Below are positions 11,500 through 23,516 of a stretch of DNA of 64,000 nucleotides, in pieces. The position numbers were made by a program, and so were the translations under genes. Each line of letters begins with the position of its first letter. The first letter of the stretch is position 1. Under the pieces are notes generated by a model that had not been told where the DNA came from, made no database searches, and saw only the letters and a program-made list of their open reading frames with translations. Origin of the DNA: Puccinia triticina (taxonomy: Eukaryota > Basidiomycota > Pucciniomycetes > Pucciniales > Pucciniaceae); contig NC_070558.1 of the NCBI RefSeq assembly GCF_026914185.1, positions 6,767,501-6,831,500 on the forward strand. The letters are read 5' to 3'.

Positions 11500-14160
11500 T
11501 CTCAAATGCAGCTCACCCAGCTCAATTTTGCAGTGGTAATTTTTGTGCACTGCCACACATAGATCCAGCTCACACAGCTCCCCTGGCAGATAAAAATCCA
11601 GCTCAGGCAGCTCCCCCTGGCCTGGTTGAATACAGCTCAGGCAGCTCCCCATTGCAGGGTAGAATACAGCTCATGCAGCTCCCCTGTGAATATACAGCTC
11701 AGGCAGCTCCCCCTGGCAGTGATAAATCCAGCTCATGCAGCTCCCCCGGCCAGAAAAACAGCTCAGGCAGCTCCCCATTGCAGGGTGAAATACAGCTCAC
11801 GCAGCTCCCCCATGAATATACAGCTCACACAGCTCCCCCTGGCAGAAAAATCCAGCTCACCCAGCTCCCCCTGGCAGGGAAAAATTCAGCTCACCCAGCT
11901 CCCCTGTGAATATACAGCTCAAGCAGCTCCCCCTGGCAGTGAAAAAGCCAGCTCACGCAGCTCCTAGGTCATCAAAACCCAGCTCAGGCAGCTCCCCTTT
12001 GCAGGGTACAATACAGATCACGCAGCTCCACCGTGAATATACAGCTCACACAGCTCCACCTGGCAGGCAATATCCAGCTCACCCAGCTCCCCCCCGCAGG
12101 GAAAAATCCAGCTCACCCAGCTCCCCTGTGAATATACAGCTCAAGCAGCTCCCCCCTGGCAGTGAAAAAACCAGCTCATGCAGCTCCTAGGGAACCAAAA
12201 TCCAGCTCAGGCAGCTCCCCATGGCAGGGTAGAATTCAGCTCATGCAGCTCACCCTTGAATATAAAGCTCATGCAGCTCCACCTGGCAGGCAATATCCAG
12301 CTCACACAACTCTCCCTGGTAGGTATGGTAGAATACAGCTCACCCAGCGCCCCTGTGAATATAAAGCTCATGCAGCTCCCCCTGGCAGTTTAAGAATCAG
12401 CTCCCGCAGCTCCCCCTGGCAGGGAAAAATCCAGCTCCTGCAGCTCCCCATTCACCTCACCCAGTTCCCCTTTTTAAATCCAGCCCACGCAGCTCCCCCT
12501 GGCAGGGAAAAATCCAGCTCACACAGCCCCCCTCCAAGTTGAGACTCCCCCTGGCATGCAAAAGTCCAGCTCACGCAGCTCCCCCTGTGAGATGAACGTA
12601 CAGCTCAGGCAGCTCCCCCTGGCAGGGTAGAATACAGCTCACGCAGCCCCCCTTGCAGTAGAAAATCCAGCTCATTCAGCTCCCCCTGGCAGGGACAAAT
12701 CCAGCTCATGCAGCTCCTCCTGTCAGACAAGAATACAGCTCAGGCAGCTCCCCCTAGCAGGCAAAATTCCAGCTCACACAGCTCCCCTGGGAAAATAAAG
12801 AGCTGATCAACCTGACCAGGCAGGTCCCCCTGGCAGGGTAGAATACAGCTCACGTCACTCTGCTTTGAATATACAGCTCATGCAGCTCCCCCTGGAAAGT
12901 TAAATTTCAGCTCTGCTTTGAATATACAGCTCATGCAGCTCCCCCTGGAAAGTTAAATTTTAGCTCACACAGCTCTACCTGGCAGGGAAAAATCCAGCTC
13001 AAACAGCTCCCCTTTGAATATAAAGCTCAAGCAGCTCCCCCTGGCAGGGAAAAATCCAGCTCACAAAGCCCCCCCCCCTGCAGTCAGGTCATGTAGCTCC
13101 CCTGGGAAAATCCAGCTCACACAGCCCCCCCTGGCAGAAGAAAATCCAGCTCTTGGAGCTCCCCCTGGCAGCAAAGATTTCCAGCTCAAGCAGCTAGTGT
13201 TTGGGAAAATAGAGCTGACACAGCCCCCCTGTCAAAATCAAGCTCAAGGAGCTCACCCTGGCAGATGGCCACCCTAGCAGATGGAAATCAAGCTCACACA
13301 GCTCCCCTAGCAGATGAAAAACCTGCCCACACAGCTTGCCCTTGAAAAACCAGATCTTGGAGCTCACCCTGGCAGATAGAAACGCAGCTCACCCAGCTCC
13401 CCTGTTAAAATACAGCTCACCCAGCTGCCCTTCCAGATTGTGATCCAGCTCACACAGCTCAACCTGGTAATCCACAATAACAGGTTGAGCTGCTCCCTGG
13501 TCAATATACAGCTCACCCAGCTCCCCCTGGCAGATGCAAATCCAGCTGACCAAGCTCCCTTGGCAGATAATAAATCCAGCTCACGCAGCTCAAGATGCAG
13601 ATAAAAATTCAGCGCAGGCAGCTCTTCCACCAGATTAAAATCCAGCTGACCCAGCTCCTGAAGCAGATAAAAATCCAGTCCCCCTCAGCTCCTTGGGAAG
13701 ATAAAAGTCTGGCATTTGCAGCCCCCTCTGGCAGGTGGAAGTCCAGCTGGAACAGCAAATCCTGCTTGTACAGCTCCTGTAGCAGATAAAAATGCAGCTC
13801 ACCCAGCTACTCCTTGCAGGTTAAATACAGCTTCCACAGATCCCCTGGCAGCAACGCTGAAACAAATACAATACATGGAGTGTATGTGGTAAACGTTTTT
13901 CATTGAAGATGGAGACCTACATGTCCTATTTTTTGTTTTCAGCCATCATATATTTCAGCATTGCTGGCAGCTGAACATTCAACTCATGCAGCTCAATCTG
14001 ACAAGTAAAACTCCAACTCAGGCAGCTACCCCTGGCAGGTAAAATTTCAGCTCACACAGCTCTCCCTGGCAGGTCAAAGTACCACTCAAACAGCTCACTC
14101 TGGCAGCTCAAAATACAGCCTATGCAGCTCTGCTGGCAGGTAAACCCATGTTACCAGCAC
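11500..14160. repeat. Left CAGCTC-rich satellite arm
   Basis: A degenerate array of ~18-36-bp units with consensus CAGCTC(A/C)NNCAGCTCCCC followed by CTGGCAGGG(A)AAAATC. Units are tight near 11.5-13.0 kb and decay toward 14.1 kb. The array keeps long spurious ORFs open because many units are multiples of 3 bp. The outermost 400-500 bp are the near-exact reverse complement of 34.36-34.95 kb. Confidence 0.9.
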
Positions 14161-15198
14161 TTCTCAGCTCTACATCCTGTAGCAGGATATAAAACAGATA
14201 CAGAACAAATTATCATGCAAAGCAATCAGTGGCTATGTAATAATTTTCTCAGAAGAAAAGTGTAGCTACCTAGTTCTGTCACAACCAAAAATAAATCCCA
14301 GTGGCATATGCTTATGTTCATCTTGATCTTTTTTCTATCCAATGAACACCATATTCCTTCCTTTATGTTCATTGAGTGCAAACATGCTTTTTCTGCTGCA
14401 TTTATCAAATTACAGATCAAAATTCAAAGCCATGCAAAGGGGATCAGAACTTTTCCTGCAAATTTTGATTTTACAAGAAATTTTAAATTGGAATTGACAA
14501 TGAGGCAATTCACGCATATTATGGGTGGGTGAAGGGGTGGATTTGTTTCCAAGTGAACCTGTTATGTCATTAAATTTAGCTGCTGGCAGACACAATTTCA
14601 CACTTTCACTGTACATGCTATCAGGAAAAATAAATCACATTTCCACCAATGATTGGGATAAGTACCACATGCTGATGATTGATGGTTGCTAACCCACAAA
14701 GTGTTAATTAATGATAGAAAATTTGTGGTAGCCTTCAGCAATGGTAATATCACAATACTTGCAGGCAGCTATCATGGGGCACACATGGTGCACAACCACC
14801 ATTTTGTAGCAATTTTGTGCTTATTTTTCACTAAAGTAGTGCACTATATTTACAAAGAAAGTCCACCAAGACATGCAGCTACATCCCAGAGGTTTTGGGC
14901 ATATGAACTAGTGCAGCAGAGTGCACCCACAGCCAGCTGTGCTAATGGCAGAGCTGCACTTTTGGCAGGGGCAGCGCTTCACCCTTGCTTTATTTTATGT
15001 AAGTTTGTCCAGGTTCCCAGCCCAGGGCCCCGCTCCAAAAACCAAAAACACCCAGAGTCCAGCTCCGAAAACCAACAGCACCCAGAGTCCAGCTCCGAAA
15101 TCCAAAGACACCCAAGTCCATCTCCAAACACCCAAAAGCTCATCCAGATCTGTCTCTACCCCAGTTTACCCATCTTAAACTCCAGTTGCACCAACGAA
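14161..15198. other. Spacer with a short 30-bp repeat, no supported gene
   Basis: An open frame runs in from 14686 but has no features of a protein. At about 15044-15125 a unit with CCAGAGTCCAGCTCCGAAA is repeated 2-3 times. Probably 5' flank and leader of the following gene. Confidence 0.4.
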
Positions 15199-16860
15199 AT
15201 GGCTTCAACCCGTTCATCCAGAGTTCCACCCCCCCGCCAATCAAAAAAGCCCAGTTCCATCCGCGCCCCGGCTACGAACACCAGATCCAGAAAAACTTCA
15301 AATGCCAGATCTGGAAAGAAACCTTCAAAGAACCGATCCACCCGCAATAATGACGAAGAAATCAAAGAAGGCAGCAATGGAAATTCCAACCAAAGCCAAA
15401 ATGGGGACGGTCAAGCAGGGAGAAACACCAAAGTTAACATCAATCTGGAAAACTTTGCGGACGAATTGCCCAACTGGTCAATACATCAACTCCGACAAAC
15501 CCTTCACAAGAAAAGTGAAACCAATTCAAATAGGGTTCCACCCAATGTTCAAGACGCACTCACTCTGCTCCAGCAGAACTACACAAAAAGCAAACTTATT
15601 CTGGCTCTGATTGGCGATGTTAGTGAAGAAACTGTCAACAAAGCACTGTAAGCTTGTCATATTTTTTCATGAATTATTTTTTGGTTTAGAAGGCTGAAAA
15701 TGTTTCTTGTCCCAGCGGTGAAAATAAACCCAAACGCCAAAAGAGTGGCTGGAATCGATTTCTTTCTTTCAGCCTTGAGAGTGCTAATACCCCAGGTGAG
15801 TTGAAATATTCTGTGGGGAATGCAACTGCTAGGTAAATACTAACACACTCCCTCAAGTCCCGCCACCTGGTTGCTCGTTTGGGTGGGAGGAAAGGAATGT
15901 TCACCTGGGAGAAGCATGGGCATCCCTTTCAGAGGCGGAGAAAGCAGTATTCAATCCACGAATTTTCCAGTTCTTCTCCAATATCCCCAGTGTATACTTT
16001 GATGAAGACGATTCTGAAGAAGATGAATTAGAGCTCACTTCCGAGGAAAAAGACCTTTATGAACCACTTTACCAACGTCTGGTTAACCATTGTAAGGTCA
16101 AACTTGCGGTTGATACAGGACTCAAGTCAAATAGCAGTGAGGCTTTAAAACAAGCGCATAACAAATTGCAACAGATTAATCGTGAAGTAGGTCACTTCTT
16201 CATCTTTGGGAACATTTTTGAAGAAGGTATTGGTTGTTTTGTATTTACCAGCACTAACGTTACCCCCTCCACAATAGCTTTACACCTTTTCAACCCTTTA
16301 CAACACCACCTACTACCTCCTTGCAGCAACACGATCTGCTGGAGAGAAAAGCTTCTGCCGAGAGTGGTCAAACGATGTGGCTTGGCTAACCCTTGCAAAG
16401 GACAAATGGAAGGCTAAGGAGAATTTCGAGGCATATAGCCATGGACGTGAAATACAAGAATCCATAGAACAATCGCTTGGGGTGGAGGTTGTAAAGAAGA
16501 AAAAAGATTCCGATTTGCTCAAAACTGATCTGAGAGCAGCTCTTAACAACTTGCTTGGTAAGATTGGAATTGATGAAATGTAATGCAGTATATAAGTTGT
16601 GCTAATAGTCACATGATATTCTCCCAGCAACGGCTCGCAAAGTTCCATCCTGCAACTTTCCCAAAATTGAGGATCCTGCCACGGCCTTGTTGAAGATAAA
16701 CCCACGCTTGAAGATCATTCAGTCTGAAGGATCCCAACTCAGCAAAGACGCCCTATTTAAAGGATTCACTAAGATGTTATTTGATGAGAGAAAACTTTGG
16801 CTAGCTGACATCCAAAGCGGAGCTTTTCAAATTGTAATTACTGATCCAATAGTACCATAA
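15199..16860 (+). CDS. Intact five-exon gene, unknown function (element cargo)
   Basis: Exons 15199-15647, 15716-15795, 15858-16226, 16327-16557 and 16628-16860 have canonical donors and acceptors and consistent phases, and give an uninterrupted protein of about 453 residues. Residues 1-60 are very basic and Ser/Pro/Arg-rich (MASTRSSRVPPPRQSKKP, RSGKKPSKNRSTRNN), as in a nuclear-targeting or DNA-binding tail. The middle has an acidic patch (DEDDSEEDELELTSEEKD) and a mixed-charge helical segment; the end is globular-looking. I do not recognise a family. It lies between the left arm and the TET/JBP gene (tail to tail with it) and inside the proposed KDZ element, so it is probably cargo. Absence of nonsense codons, in contrast to the retroelements around it, suggests recent constraint or a recent arrival. 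Confidence 0.75.
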
Positions 16861-17031
16861 ATTTTTTAAATAACCCAAGCTCTTGATTAGAAACCACTGG
16901 ATTAGAAAGAAAAATGTGCCATCTCACTGCTAGGGCTGCGCAGCTAATTTAGCCGTTAGTGTACTGTTACTGTTCGCGCAGATGCGAGCAATTGCGCTTA
17001 AGCTACACACAGAGGGCGCCAATGAGCGCGC

Positions 17032-17105
17032 GCTACGCTGCGCTACAGCGCTTTTAGCAGAGAAAAAGGTGTTTCTCCCCTTAAAGCCCTGTAGCGCAGC
17101 GTAGC
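17032..17105. other. Perfect 16-bp inverted repeat (hairpin) in GCGC-rich block
   Basis: GCTACGCTGCGCTACA at 17032-17047 and its exact complement at 17090-17105 enclose a ~42-nt loop. The surrounding 16930-17240 is full of GCGCTA, TAGCGC and GGCGCTAA motifs in both orientations, unlike flanking AT-rich sequence. It lies between the two cargo genes. Confidence 0.7.
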
Positions 17106-17581
17106 GTAGCTCAGCAATAGCAGTGGCGGGCTAACAAAGAATTGGCGCCTGTTAGTGCCGCTGAAAATTGGTGCAGCGTAGGCGCTAACGGCGCGCTAAC
17201 TGCTATTCAAAATTGGTGGGCGCTAAATGGCGCCAGTTATAGCAAAAACACGAACTTCTCCACACTTGTCATCAATGTGTTTAAATTTCATTTTCAACAC
17301 ATTAAAGAAAAGGAAATATGTGAAATAGATGTGAATTTACGAACAAGATAAGATGAAGTAATTGAAGGAAAAGATTGTTGACAAGTTTAACTGTTTAATT
17401 ACTTTTGGCATTTTTTGTTGGATATGGTGTTGCTATTGTTGTTTCGGACTCTTTTTCTAGAAGTTAATTTTTGATGAAGATAAACGTCTTGGATGGACTG
17501 GAAGTTATACTTTGGATAAATTGGAAGCCAATATTTTTGGTTGCTGAAAACCTACCAACACAGCCACCCAATTCAATAATT

Positions 17582-19258
17582 TTATTTATTTATAGGATAT
17601 GGTCTGCTTACCTGGTTTCCTCCATCATAAGCTGAACACTTGGCAACTGCTGCAAAAGAGCTTGCCCTGCTCCAAAACGCCACGGAGTATCTTCTAGGTG
17701 GGTCTTTGAGATCTTCTGGAAAAGTGAACTTTGCAACCCCGTGCAGGACAATACGGAGGGGACCATGGAACGAATAACCGTGGAGGCCTGGATATGCAAC
17801 ACCTAAAGAGGGAAGTAGGAATTCTCCGCCAAGATGGTTACCAAAGAAACAGCTGGAATCAAATAGCAAGGCATTTTTCTTGTCGCGATGGGTTTGGACT
17901 TGAGTGTTGACACTGATGGTTTGAGCTGAAATTAAACAGTAGGTGATCAATATCAAATAATAAATGAGCATTATATGAAAGCATGACTGACACGCAAGTA
18001 TCGGGTTGCATTCTTTGGACAAAGTCTCAACAAGATAATCAGAATCGGATCCCATGAGATACTTAACTGCACCTTCAGCAACGTCTGTCAAACGCGGCAA
18101 AAACGCTTTGTTGATCCACAAAGACAACTTTGAATAAAAAGTGATCTCATTTCGGAATTTGGCCATGGCCTGGGTGTCAATAGCATTTTGGCTCTCGCGC
18201 AGTGGATTCGGAAGTGTGGGGAGAAAACGCTTTTCCTTCCAAGAATTACCATAACCTTGTAGCTTAGCAGTATTTATACGGTTCTTGCTGAACTGGATTT
18301 TAAGATCGTGCATCCCTTTAGATTTGGCCTAGAAAAAGCAATTCTTAGTGAGTACCCAAGGGGATATAGTTCGGAATAACTCTTACATCACCAAGCCCAT
18401 ATCCATAAGCTTGAAACAACATGGACTGCTTTTTGTTGGCCTCGGATGACGATCGCACTTCCCCCTTATTTTTTGGGCCGAGTGGAAAAGGGCTTGCAGG
18501 TGGTTGCACAGGGGCGGAAAGATAGGCAACTTTGTTGTCCGCAGTATCCCAGGAATTGGTCGAAACAATGCTGTTGAGGATTTTACAGGCACGCTCCTAG
18601 AAAAAGACATGGGGTTTGGTTAGAAATTATTGCAGCAAGATATGTACAAGGAGAGAGAAACTCACGTCTGGTTCCATGTGGAGCTTGCCAGGGACCTTTG
18701 CAAAAGGTGGAACACCCACACCAACACATATCCCAGCCTCATCCAGTAACACCACCATCTTGTCTTTTGGAAGGACTCGACACTTATCCTGCATGGAGAT
18801 TGAGTTTTCAAGTACCTTGGAATATGTTGGATACCTCAGGCAAAACGGTTCCTTGGTGCACAAGCCCCGATCAAAACTTTGGATGGTGTTGTGTACCAAT
18901 TTGGCCGCTTCAAGCAGTTGACTTTGAAAGGTGTTCTGAGGGGGTGCACCAGTGCTTGCTTGTTTCGGCAACTTGGAGCTGCATGGGAGTTCCACCGGTT
19001 GAAATTGTTCCAGCAACATGGAGACAATGTAATGTGGCGCCTTGAGCCCATTTCTTGCATCAAGAAAACCGCATGTAAGTCAAAGTCAACCACCTCAGTA
19101 TGGCATTGCGCATGTTGGCTGCTTAGTTTCTTGCATAATTGTCGAACAAGAGCCACATCATTGTGGAATTCAATCCCCTTGAGATTGTGGACGTCAGGTA
19201 TAGTTTCAACCATGCCTGCAGCAGGAATCATAATACAATCAGCTAACGGCACATGCAA
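17582..19258 (-). CDS. TET/JBP-type 2-oxoglutarate/Fe(II) dioxygenase
   Basis: Minus-strand exons: about 19258-18666, 18596-18387, 18328-17992 and 17925-17582 (the last may instead end at a GTAAGC donor near 17611). The catalytic core is in the last exon: HRD followed by KKN (Fe-binding H-x-D), then FFGNHLGGEFLLPSLG, a GYSFHGP turn, the distal His in VLHGV, and the 2-oxoglutarate-binding Arg in RRYSVAFWSR. TET/JBP enzymes oxidise 5-methylcytosine or thymine in DNA. Fungal versions are expanded and travel with KDZ transposons, matching the transposase 4.3 kb away. The N-terminal exon has an apparent one-base frameshift near 19065: the frames ...VDFDLHAVFL and LDARNGLKAP join if one base is missing. 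The copy may therefore be broken, or the base may be a sequencing error. A short upstream exon beyond the CTGCAG acceptor (~19215) is possible. Identification rests on motifs only. Confidence 0.72.
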
Positions 19259-19699
19259 CTCTTAGCCACTCCAAACAAACTAAGCTTGCAAATGCAGGAG
19301 CCAATGGGCCCGGACGTTCACGCCACGTTTCCATTGGCCCCACAATATGGCAGTTGGCGGGCATTCACGCCACGCTTCCCACCATCCAGTAACATTCTCA
19401 AAGCCGATAAAACAGGGATGGCTAAAGAGCTTTCAAAGAGTGAAGTGTGATAAAGGGGACTGACCAAGTTGAATTTTGAGGACCAGGGATAAGGTTTCCG
19501 GGCGATTGGGAGGGGATCTGTGTTTCAGGAGGCAGGGAAGTGAAGGAGCTCCTTAGTGGGTGCTGATTGATAAGGTGGAGTGAAAGCTCACCAGCAGTTG
19601 GTCGGTTTTGACGTTTGCCTGTGTTGGCTTACAAAGAATGGGCCCGTTTGAGGGTCCTGAGATGCAGTTGCAAGGTGTCAGCAAGGGGGTGGCCACGCA

Positions 19700-20280
19700 A
19701 ATAGATGGCACACAAGTGAGAGGTTTCCCTGCACTTGCCGAAATGCTGAGGAGTCAAGCGGAAGAGGGTGGCCAAAGAACAGATCCGGAGGGTAGCAGAC
19801 GTTTCAAGAAAGCGGCCGTGGTTTTTGGAACAGGTCAGACCGTCAGAGTTTCGCCAATGGGCCGGTCTAGGTGCTTTCCCAAACACAAAATGCTAAGGCT
19901 TCGAGCGGAAGGAGTGGCCAAGGAACGGATCTGGAGGGCAGCGGTTATTCCGAGTAAGCGGGTGTCGTTGTAGTTCGGAGTGTCCCTGATGGGCCTAGTT
20001 GCTTGGTCAAGCTGTGTTGACGGTCAAAACCTGCGTGGCTGAGGGCTGAGGCTTCGAGCGGAAGGAGAGGCCAAAGAACGGATCTGGAGGGCAGCGGTCG
20101 TTCCGAGTAAGCGGGCGTCGTTTTTCCAAAGAGTTCAGTGTCCCTGATGGGCCTAGGTGCTTTCCCAAACGACGAGGAGAGCCGCGGAGGGTGGCCGGAG
20201 ATTTCTGGAATTGGACGGCGGGGAGTCTCGGGCAAGCGGCGTTGACGGTCAAAACCTGCGTGGCTGAGGGGGCGGTCCCC
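19700..20280. repeat. GC-rich ~150-bp tandem repeat upstream of the TET/JBP gene
   Basis: At least three units carry GAGCGGAAGGAG, GGCCAA(A/G)GAACGGATC and GGAGGGCAGCGG, starting near 19755, 19897 and 20048. Each is followed by a TTCCGAGTAAGCGGG block and a GTCCCTGATGGGCCTAG block. The GC content is far above flanking DNA. Long ORFs in it are repeat artefacts. Confidence 0.7.
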
Positions 20281-21149
20281 CAATGGCTGGCCGCGGAGGC
20301 CGGGGGCGTTTCCGGGGCCCCGCGGGTGCTCAGACGCGCACGGGCGGGCCGCTGGCCCAGGCCGATCCCCCATCCTCCCCCCGCCGTTCCCGACGACGAT
20401 TGATCCAAACGGCCGTGATAACCACCTTCAGATTGTTTTGGATCTTTTATCGCTCAGATCGGCCACATATTATCGCGATGGCCTTATGACTACTAGATAG
20501 GTCTGTATCTTCTCATTACTTTTTGATCACTTTGTTGTTGTGATCGCTGACCATTTTCAATCATACCAGATCATCTTGCTATTCCAATTGCACAAATAAT
20601 GTGTTATCTTATTACGCGATTCAAGCCAGACCTATCTGTCTAATTCATCTCGCTATCTGCGAGTGCGTGTCTGGCGGCTTGGCGGGGGAAGGCAAGATGA
20701 AAGTTGGCGGCGATTCGAACTCTCGGATGTAGGCAACGCGACTGTGACTCTCGAAATCAGGCAATAGACGCAGCACTTCGGACTTCAGAACCCGCCAACA
20801 ATCTTGGCCGACGGCCCTTTGCTGTCGACTATCAGTCTGCTCTCGTATCCGGCGAGCTGACAGATCGGTCCGCCGGGGCTGGCTGTCCCTGGTCACGCGA
20901 GGTAATAAGGTGACATCGATCGTGGACTGTGATGGACGGAGCGTGATGAGGAAGCCATTCATCTGGATGAACGACAGGCACGCAAAGCCGACCGGGCCAG
21001 TGCCGGAGACACAACAGCAGCCGGGGTTCCGGATCGAGGTGGTTTTGATTGATGAGCGGCGGACGGGGATCATCAGGAGGTGAAGCTGTTCGAGGTGGGC
21101 AGGAAGTAGGCCAAGGGTCTCAAGGACTTCAGTACCTCGGCCACGCTAT
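20281..21149. other. Spacer with a possible decayed coding remnant
   Basis: GC-rich sequence. The plus frame from about 20745 to 21083 is open and reads like protein at its end (VDCDGRSVMRKPFIWMNDRH), but I cannot name a family or find a start or splice sites, so this is only a hint. Confidence 0.2.
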
Positions 21150-21395
21150 ATCAGAAACTGTTATTACGAGTCAGATCAATCGGTGGCTCGCTCTTATCTC
21201 TTATTTATCTCAATCGAGTAATATGAGTCAGATCAATCATTATGTCTAATTTATTTATGAGTCAGATCAATTGTCAACCAAGTAACATGAGTCAGATTGA
21301 TTGTTATGTCTAGTTTCTTTATGAGTCAGATTAATCGGTCGCTTGCTCTTATGGATCCCTTATTTATCTCAACCAGTAATATGAGTCAGATCCAT
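21150..21395. repeat. Degenerate tandem repeat with ATGAGTCAGAT core
   Basis: About six copies of (A/T)TGAGTCAGAT(C/T)(A/G)AT alternate with TTATTTATCTCAA / TTATGTCTAATTT spacers. Non-coding. Core copies lie near 21168, 21226, 21262, 21289, 21324 and 21384. Confidence 0.7.
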
Positions 21396-21996
21396 CAAAT
21401 ACACTTCTTCAGATATGATAATAAACAATAAAATCATAACCTTTGCTCAATGAAGCTTGTTGAATAAATTTATCAAGTATAATTTTAATGGAAAGCAAAC
21501 ATAACCTTGGCTACTATGAGCAAGTTATTGCTGAGGAGCTCCAACCACACATCTCTATGTAGTATAACAAAAGAAACAATTCATAACCAGCCATCATAAT
21601 AACGGCCAATATGAGGACAACAAACTGTTAAATCTGAAACCAATTTTTGGCCTAACTGGAAAAGATTCATATCATTTTATGGGATCACTTGACTTGGGAT
21701 ATTCAAACTCAGGATAAACAATCAAGAACTCATGAACATCATCACCTGAACTCAAAATGGTGTTTGACCAAGTCTTCTTGTTTTGTGAACAGAAAATCAT
21801 CAGTGGATAATCATTCAGGGGGAGGAGATAGGTACTTGGGCTTTTTCTGAATCTCAATTTTTATCTCATGTACTCAACAAATAGATATCTGTAGTAATCT
21901 AGTTCTCACTTTCATTGCCATTCTCAATAAGTCTGTAATTAATCAAATGTTCCTTATTAAATCTGATTCCTTGTTAGTATTTACCAACAAGAAATC

Positions 21997-22042
21997 AAAT
22001 GAGTTTGCAATTGATAAGACCTCATCAATTGCAAACTCATTT
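21997..22042. other. Perfect 19-bp stem hairpin
   Basis: AAATGAGTTTGCAATTGAT at 21997-22015 and its exact complement at 22024-22042 with an 8-nt loop. Too perfect for chance in decayed DNA; possibly a small-RNA precursor, a protein site or a MITE remnant. Confidence 0.8.
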
Positions 22043-22264
22043 ACATATGACTGAATAAAATCCACTCATATTTGCACCCTTTCTGCATGAATGTCAGACT
22101 GTGAGGTCCTCACCCAATGGTTGAGCAATAAAACAACCTAAGGGTTTTGACAGATGATATCTGTGAGTTGGTAAGATGGAAGTCATATTTCTAGAATGAT
22201 AAATTAGACATTATGCACCAGAGGAGATCAAAGATTCAAAATCTTTACCCTGGGAAGATCAGTT

Positions 22265-22328
22265 GTTAAATTTGGCCAGACAGTCTGTTAAATTTGGCCA
22301 CACAGTCTGTTAAATTTGGCCACACAGT
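22265..22328. repeat. 22-bp unit repeated three times
   Basis: The unit GTTAAATTTGGCCACACAGT plus CT is repeated in tandem; the copies differ by one base. Confidence 0.85.
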
Positions 22329-23516
22329 GATAAGAATTGTGATATTTTGGTTTAGCAGTTGGATGGGGTCAGGCGCAAATTAAAATTTTCACACAGGATA
22401 TAGGTCTCTGGAACAATTTTTTTTCACAAATAATATAGGTATCTTGAATTGAAACTCTCACAGTTCTTTTGCGCAAATAAGCCCCAAAAACCCTTTAGGC
22501 TCCCAGTATGATTTAGCTGTAAATTCAAATTTCCACCCAAACTTGGGTTGGGCTGAGGAAGTTCTAGTCAATTCCAAACCTTGAGAAAGTAACCACTAAT
22601 GGCTAGAATTGATAAAGTGACCTATCAAGTTCCACCTAGTTCAGTTTTCTTGTCAGCAGGGAGAACTCAAGTAACCTGTGGGTTGTCAAGAATTGGCCCA
22701 AACATATGTTTCTTTTTAAGTTTGGGCCAATTTTAGACAGCTTCATTTCACTGGATCAGAAGGGGCTTCAATGCTAGATATATTTTCATTTCTGGGTTGA
22801 GCATTGACATGTTCCAAAGAAAAAAGGCAAGGGAAATTATCAAAAATTTTACTTAAGACTTCTTGGGTCTTGTTCATTTTTGAAGGGAACTCTGCAGATG
22901 AAGTGGATACACATTTGGCCTTTATAGTTTTATATCCACATTCAGATTATCAGCTAAACTACTATTTCACTTGAAGATTGATCTGCGCCCCTACCAAGTG
23001 TGAATGTTCTCCTGGGGTGTTTTCGACCATTCTGGAATACCCTATACTATTATCACAAACCAATCCAATTATGCTATAGTTGGCGAAACATGGAATTCTG
23101 GTCATGTCTTTATATTGGAAGATGTCTATGTGGAGGTAACATGGACCCAAGATATGTCTTTGGCTTGTACAGCCCAATTGTGAAGTAGATTTAGGACCAT
23201 TTCTAAAGTGCTTCCTTGTGGAGAAACCCTCCAAGATAGCACAGCCTGGGGCTTTTGGCTTCATCATTATCCAGGGATAACCTTTTTGTTTTTATTCCAC
23301 AATCTACTGGCTCATTTTTAAGGCTTTTTTGCCCATTAAGGTTAAGCCATCAGATCCAGATCCAGGGTAGGAATTTTTCGGGCTGAAGTTCCTCACTCAG
23401 TAATATATACATAGCCTGCTTTCAAGGCAAGTCCTGGTATTCAATCATAAATATTTACTGCATAAATACATACCTTGTTCAAATGGTTTCAACTATCTGG
23501 CTAGGTGTTCCGAGAC

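Larger units (their letters stand above)
21396..23516. other. AT-rich spacer inside the nested element
   Basis: No gene recognised. It holds a 19-bp perfect hairpin (21997-22042) and a 22-bp triplicate (22265-22328), listed separately. The end is the 5' flank of the transposase gene. Confidence 0.4.

Noticed and set aside
11626..13277. Long ORFs with repeated QLPLAG / SSSPSSPW peptides
   Set aside because: They are readings of the CAGCTC satellite in different frames; unit length keeps frames open on both strands. No start, splice or domain evidence.
20645..21083. Open frames on both strands in GC-rich DNA
   Set aside because: The plus-strand end reads like protein (VDCDGRSVMRKPF), but no start, splice site or family could be established.
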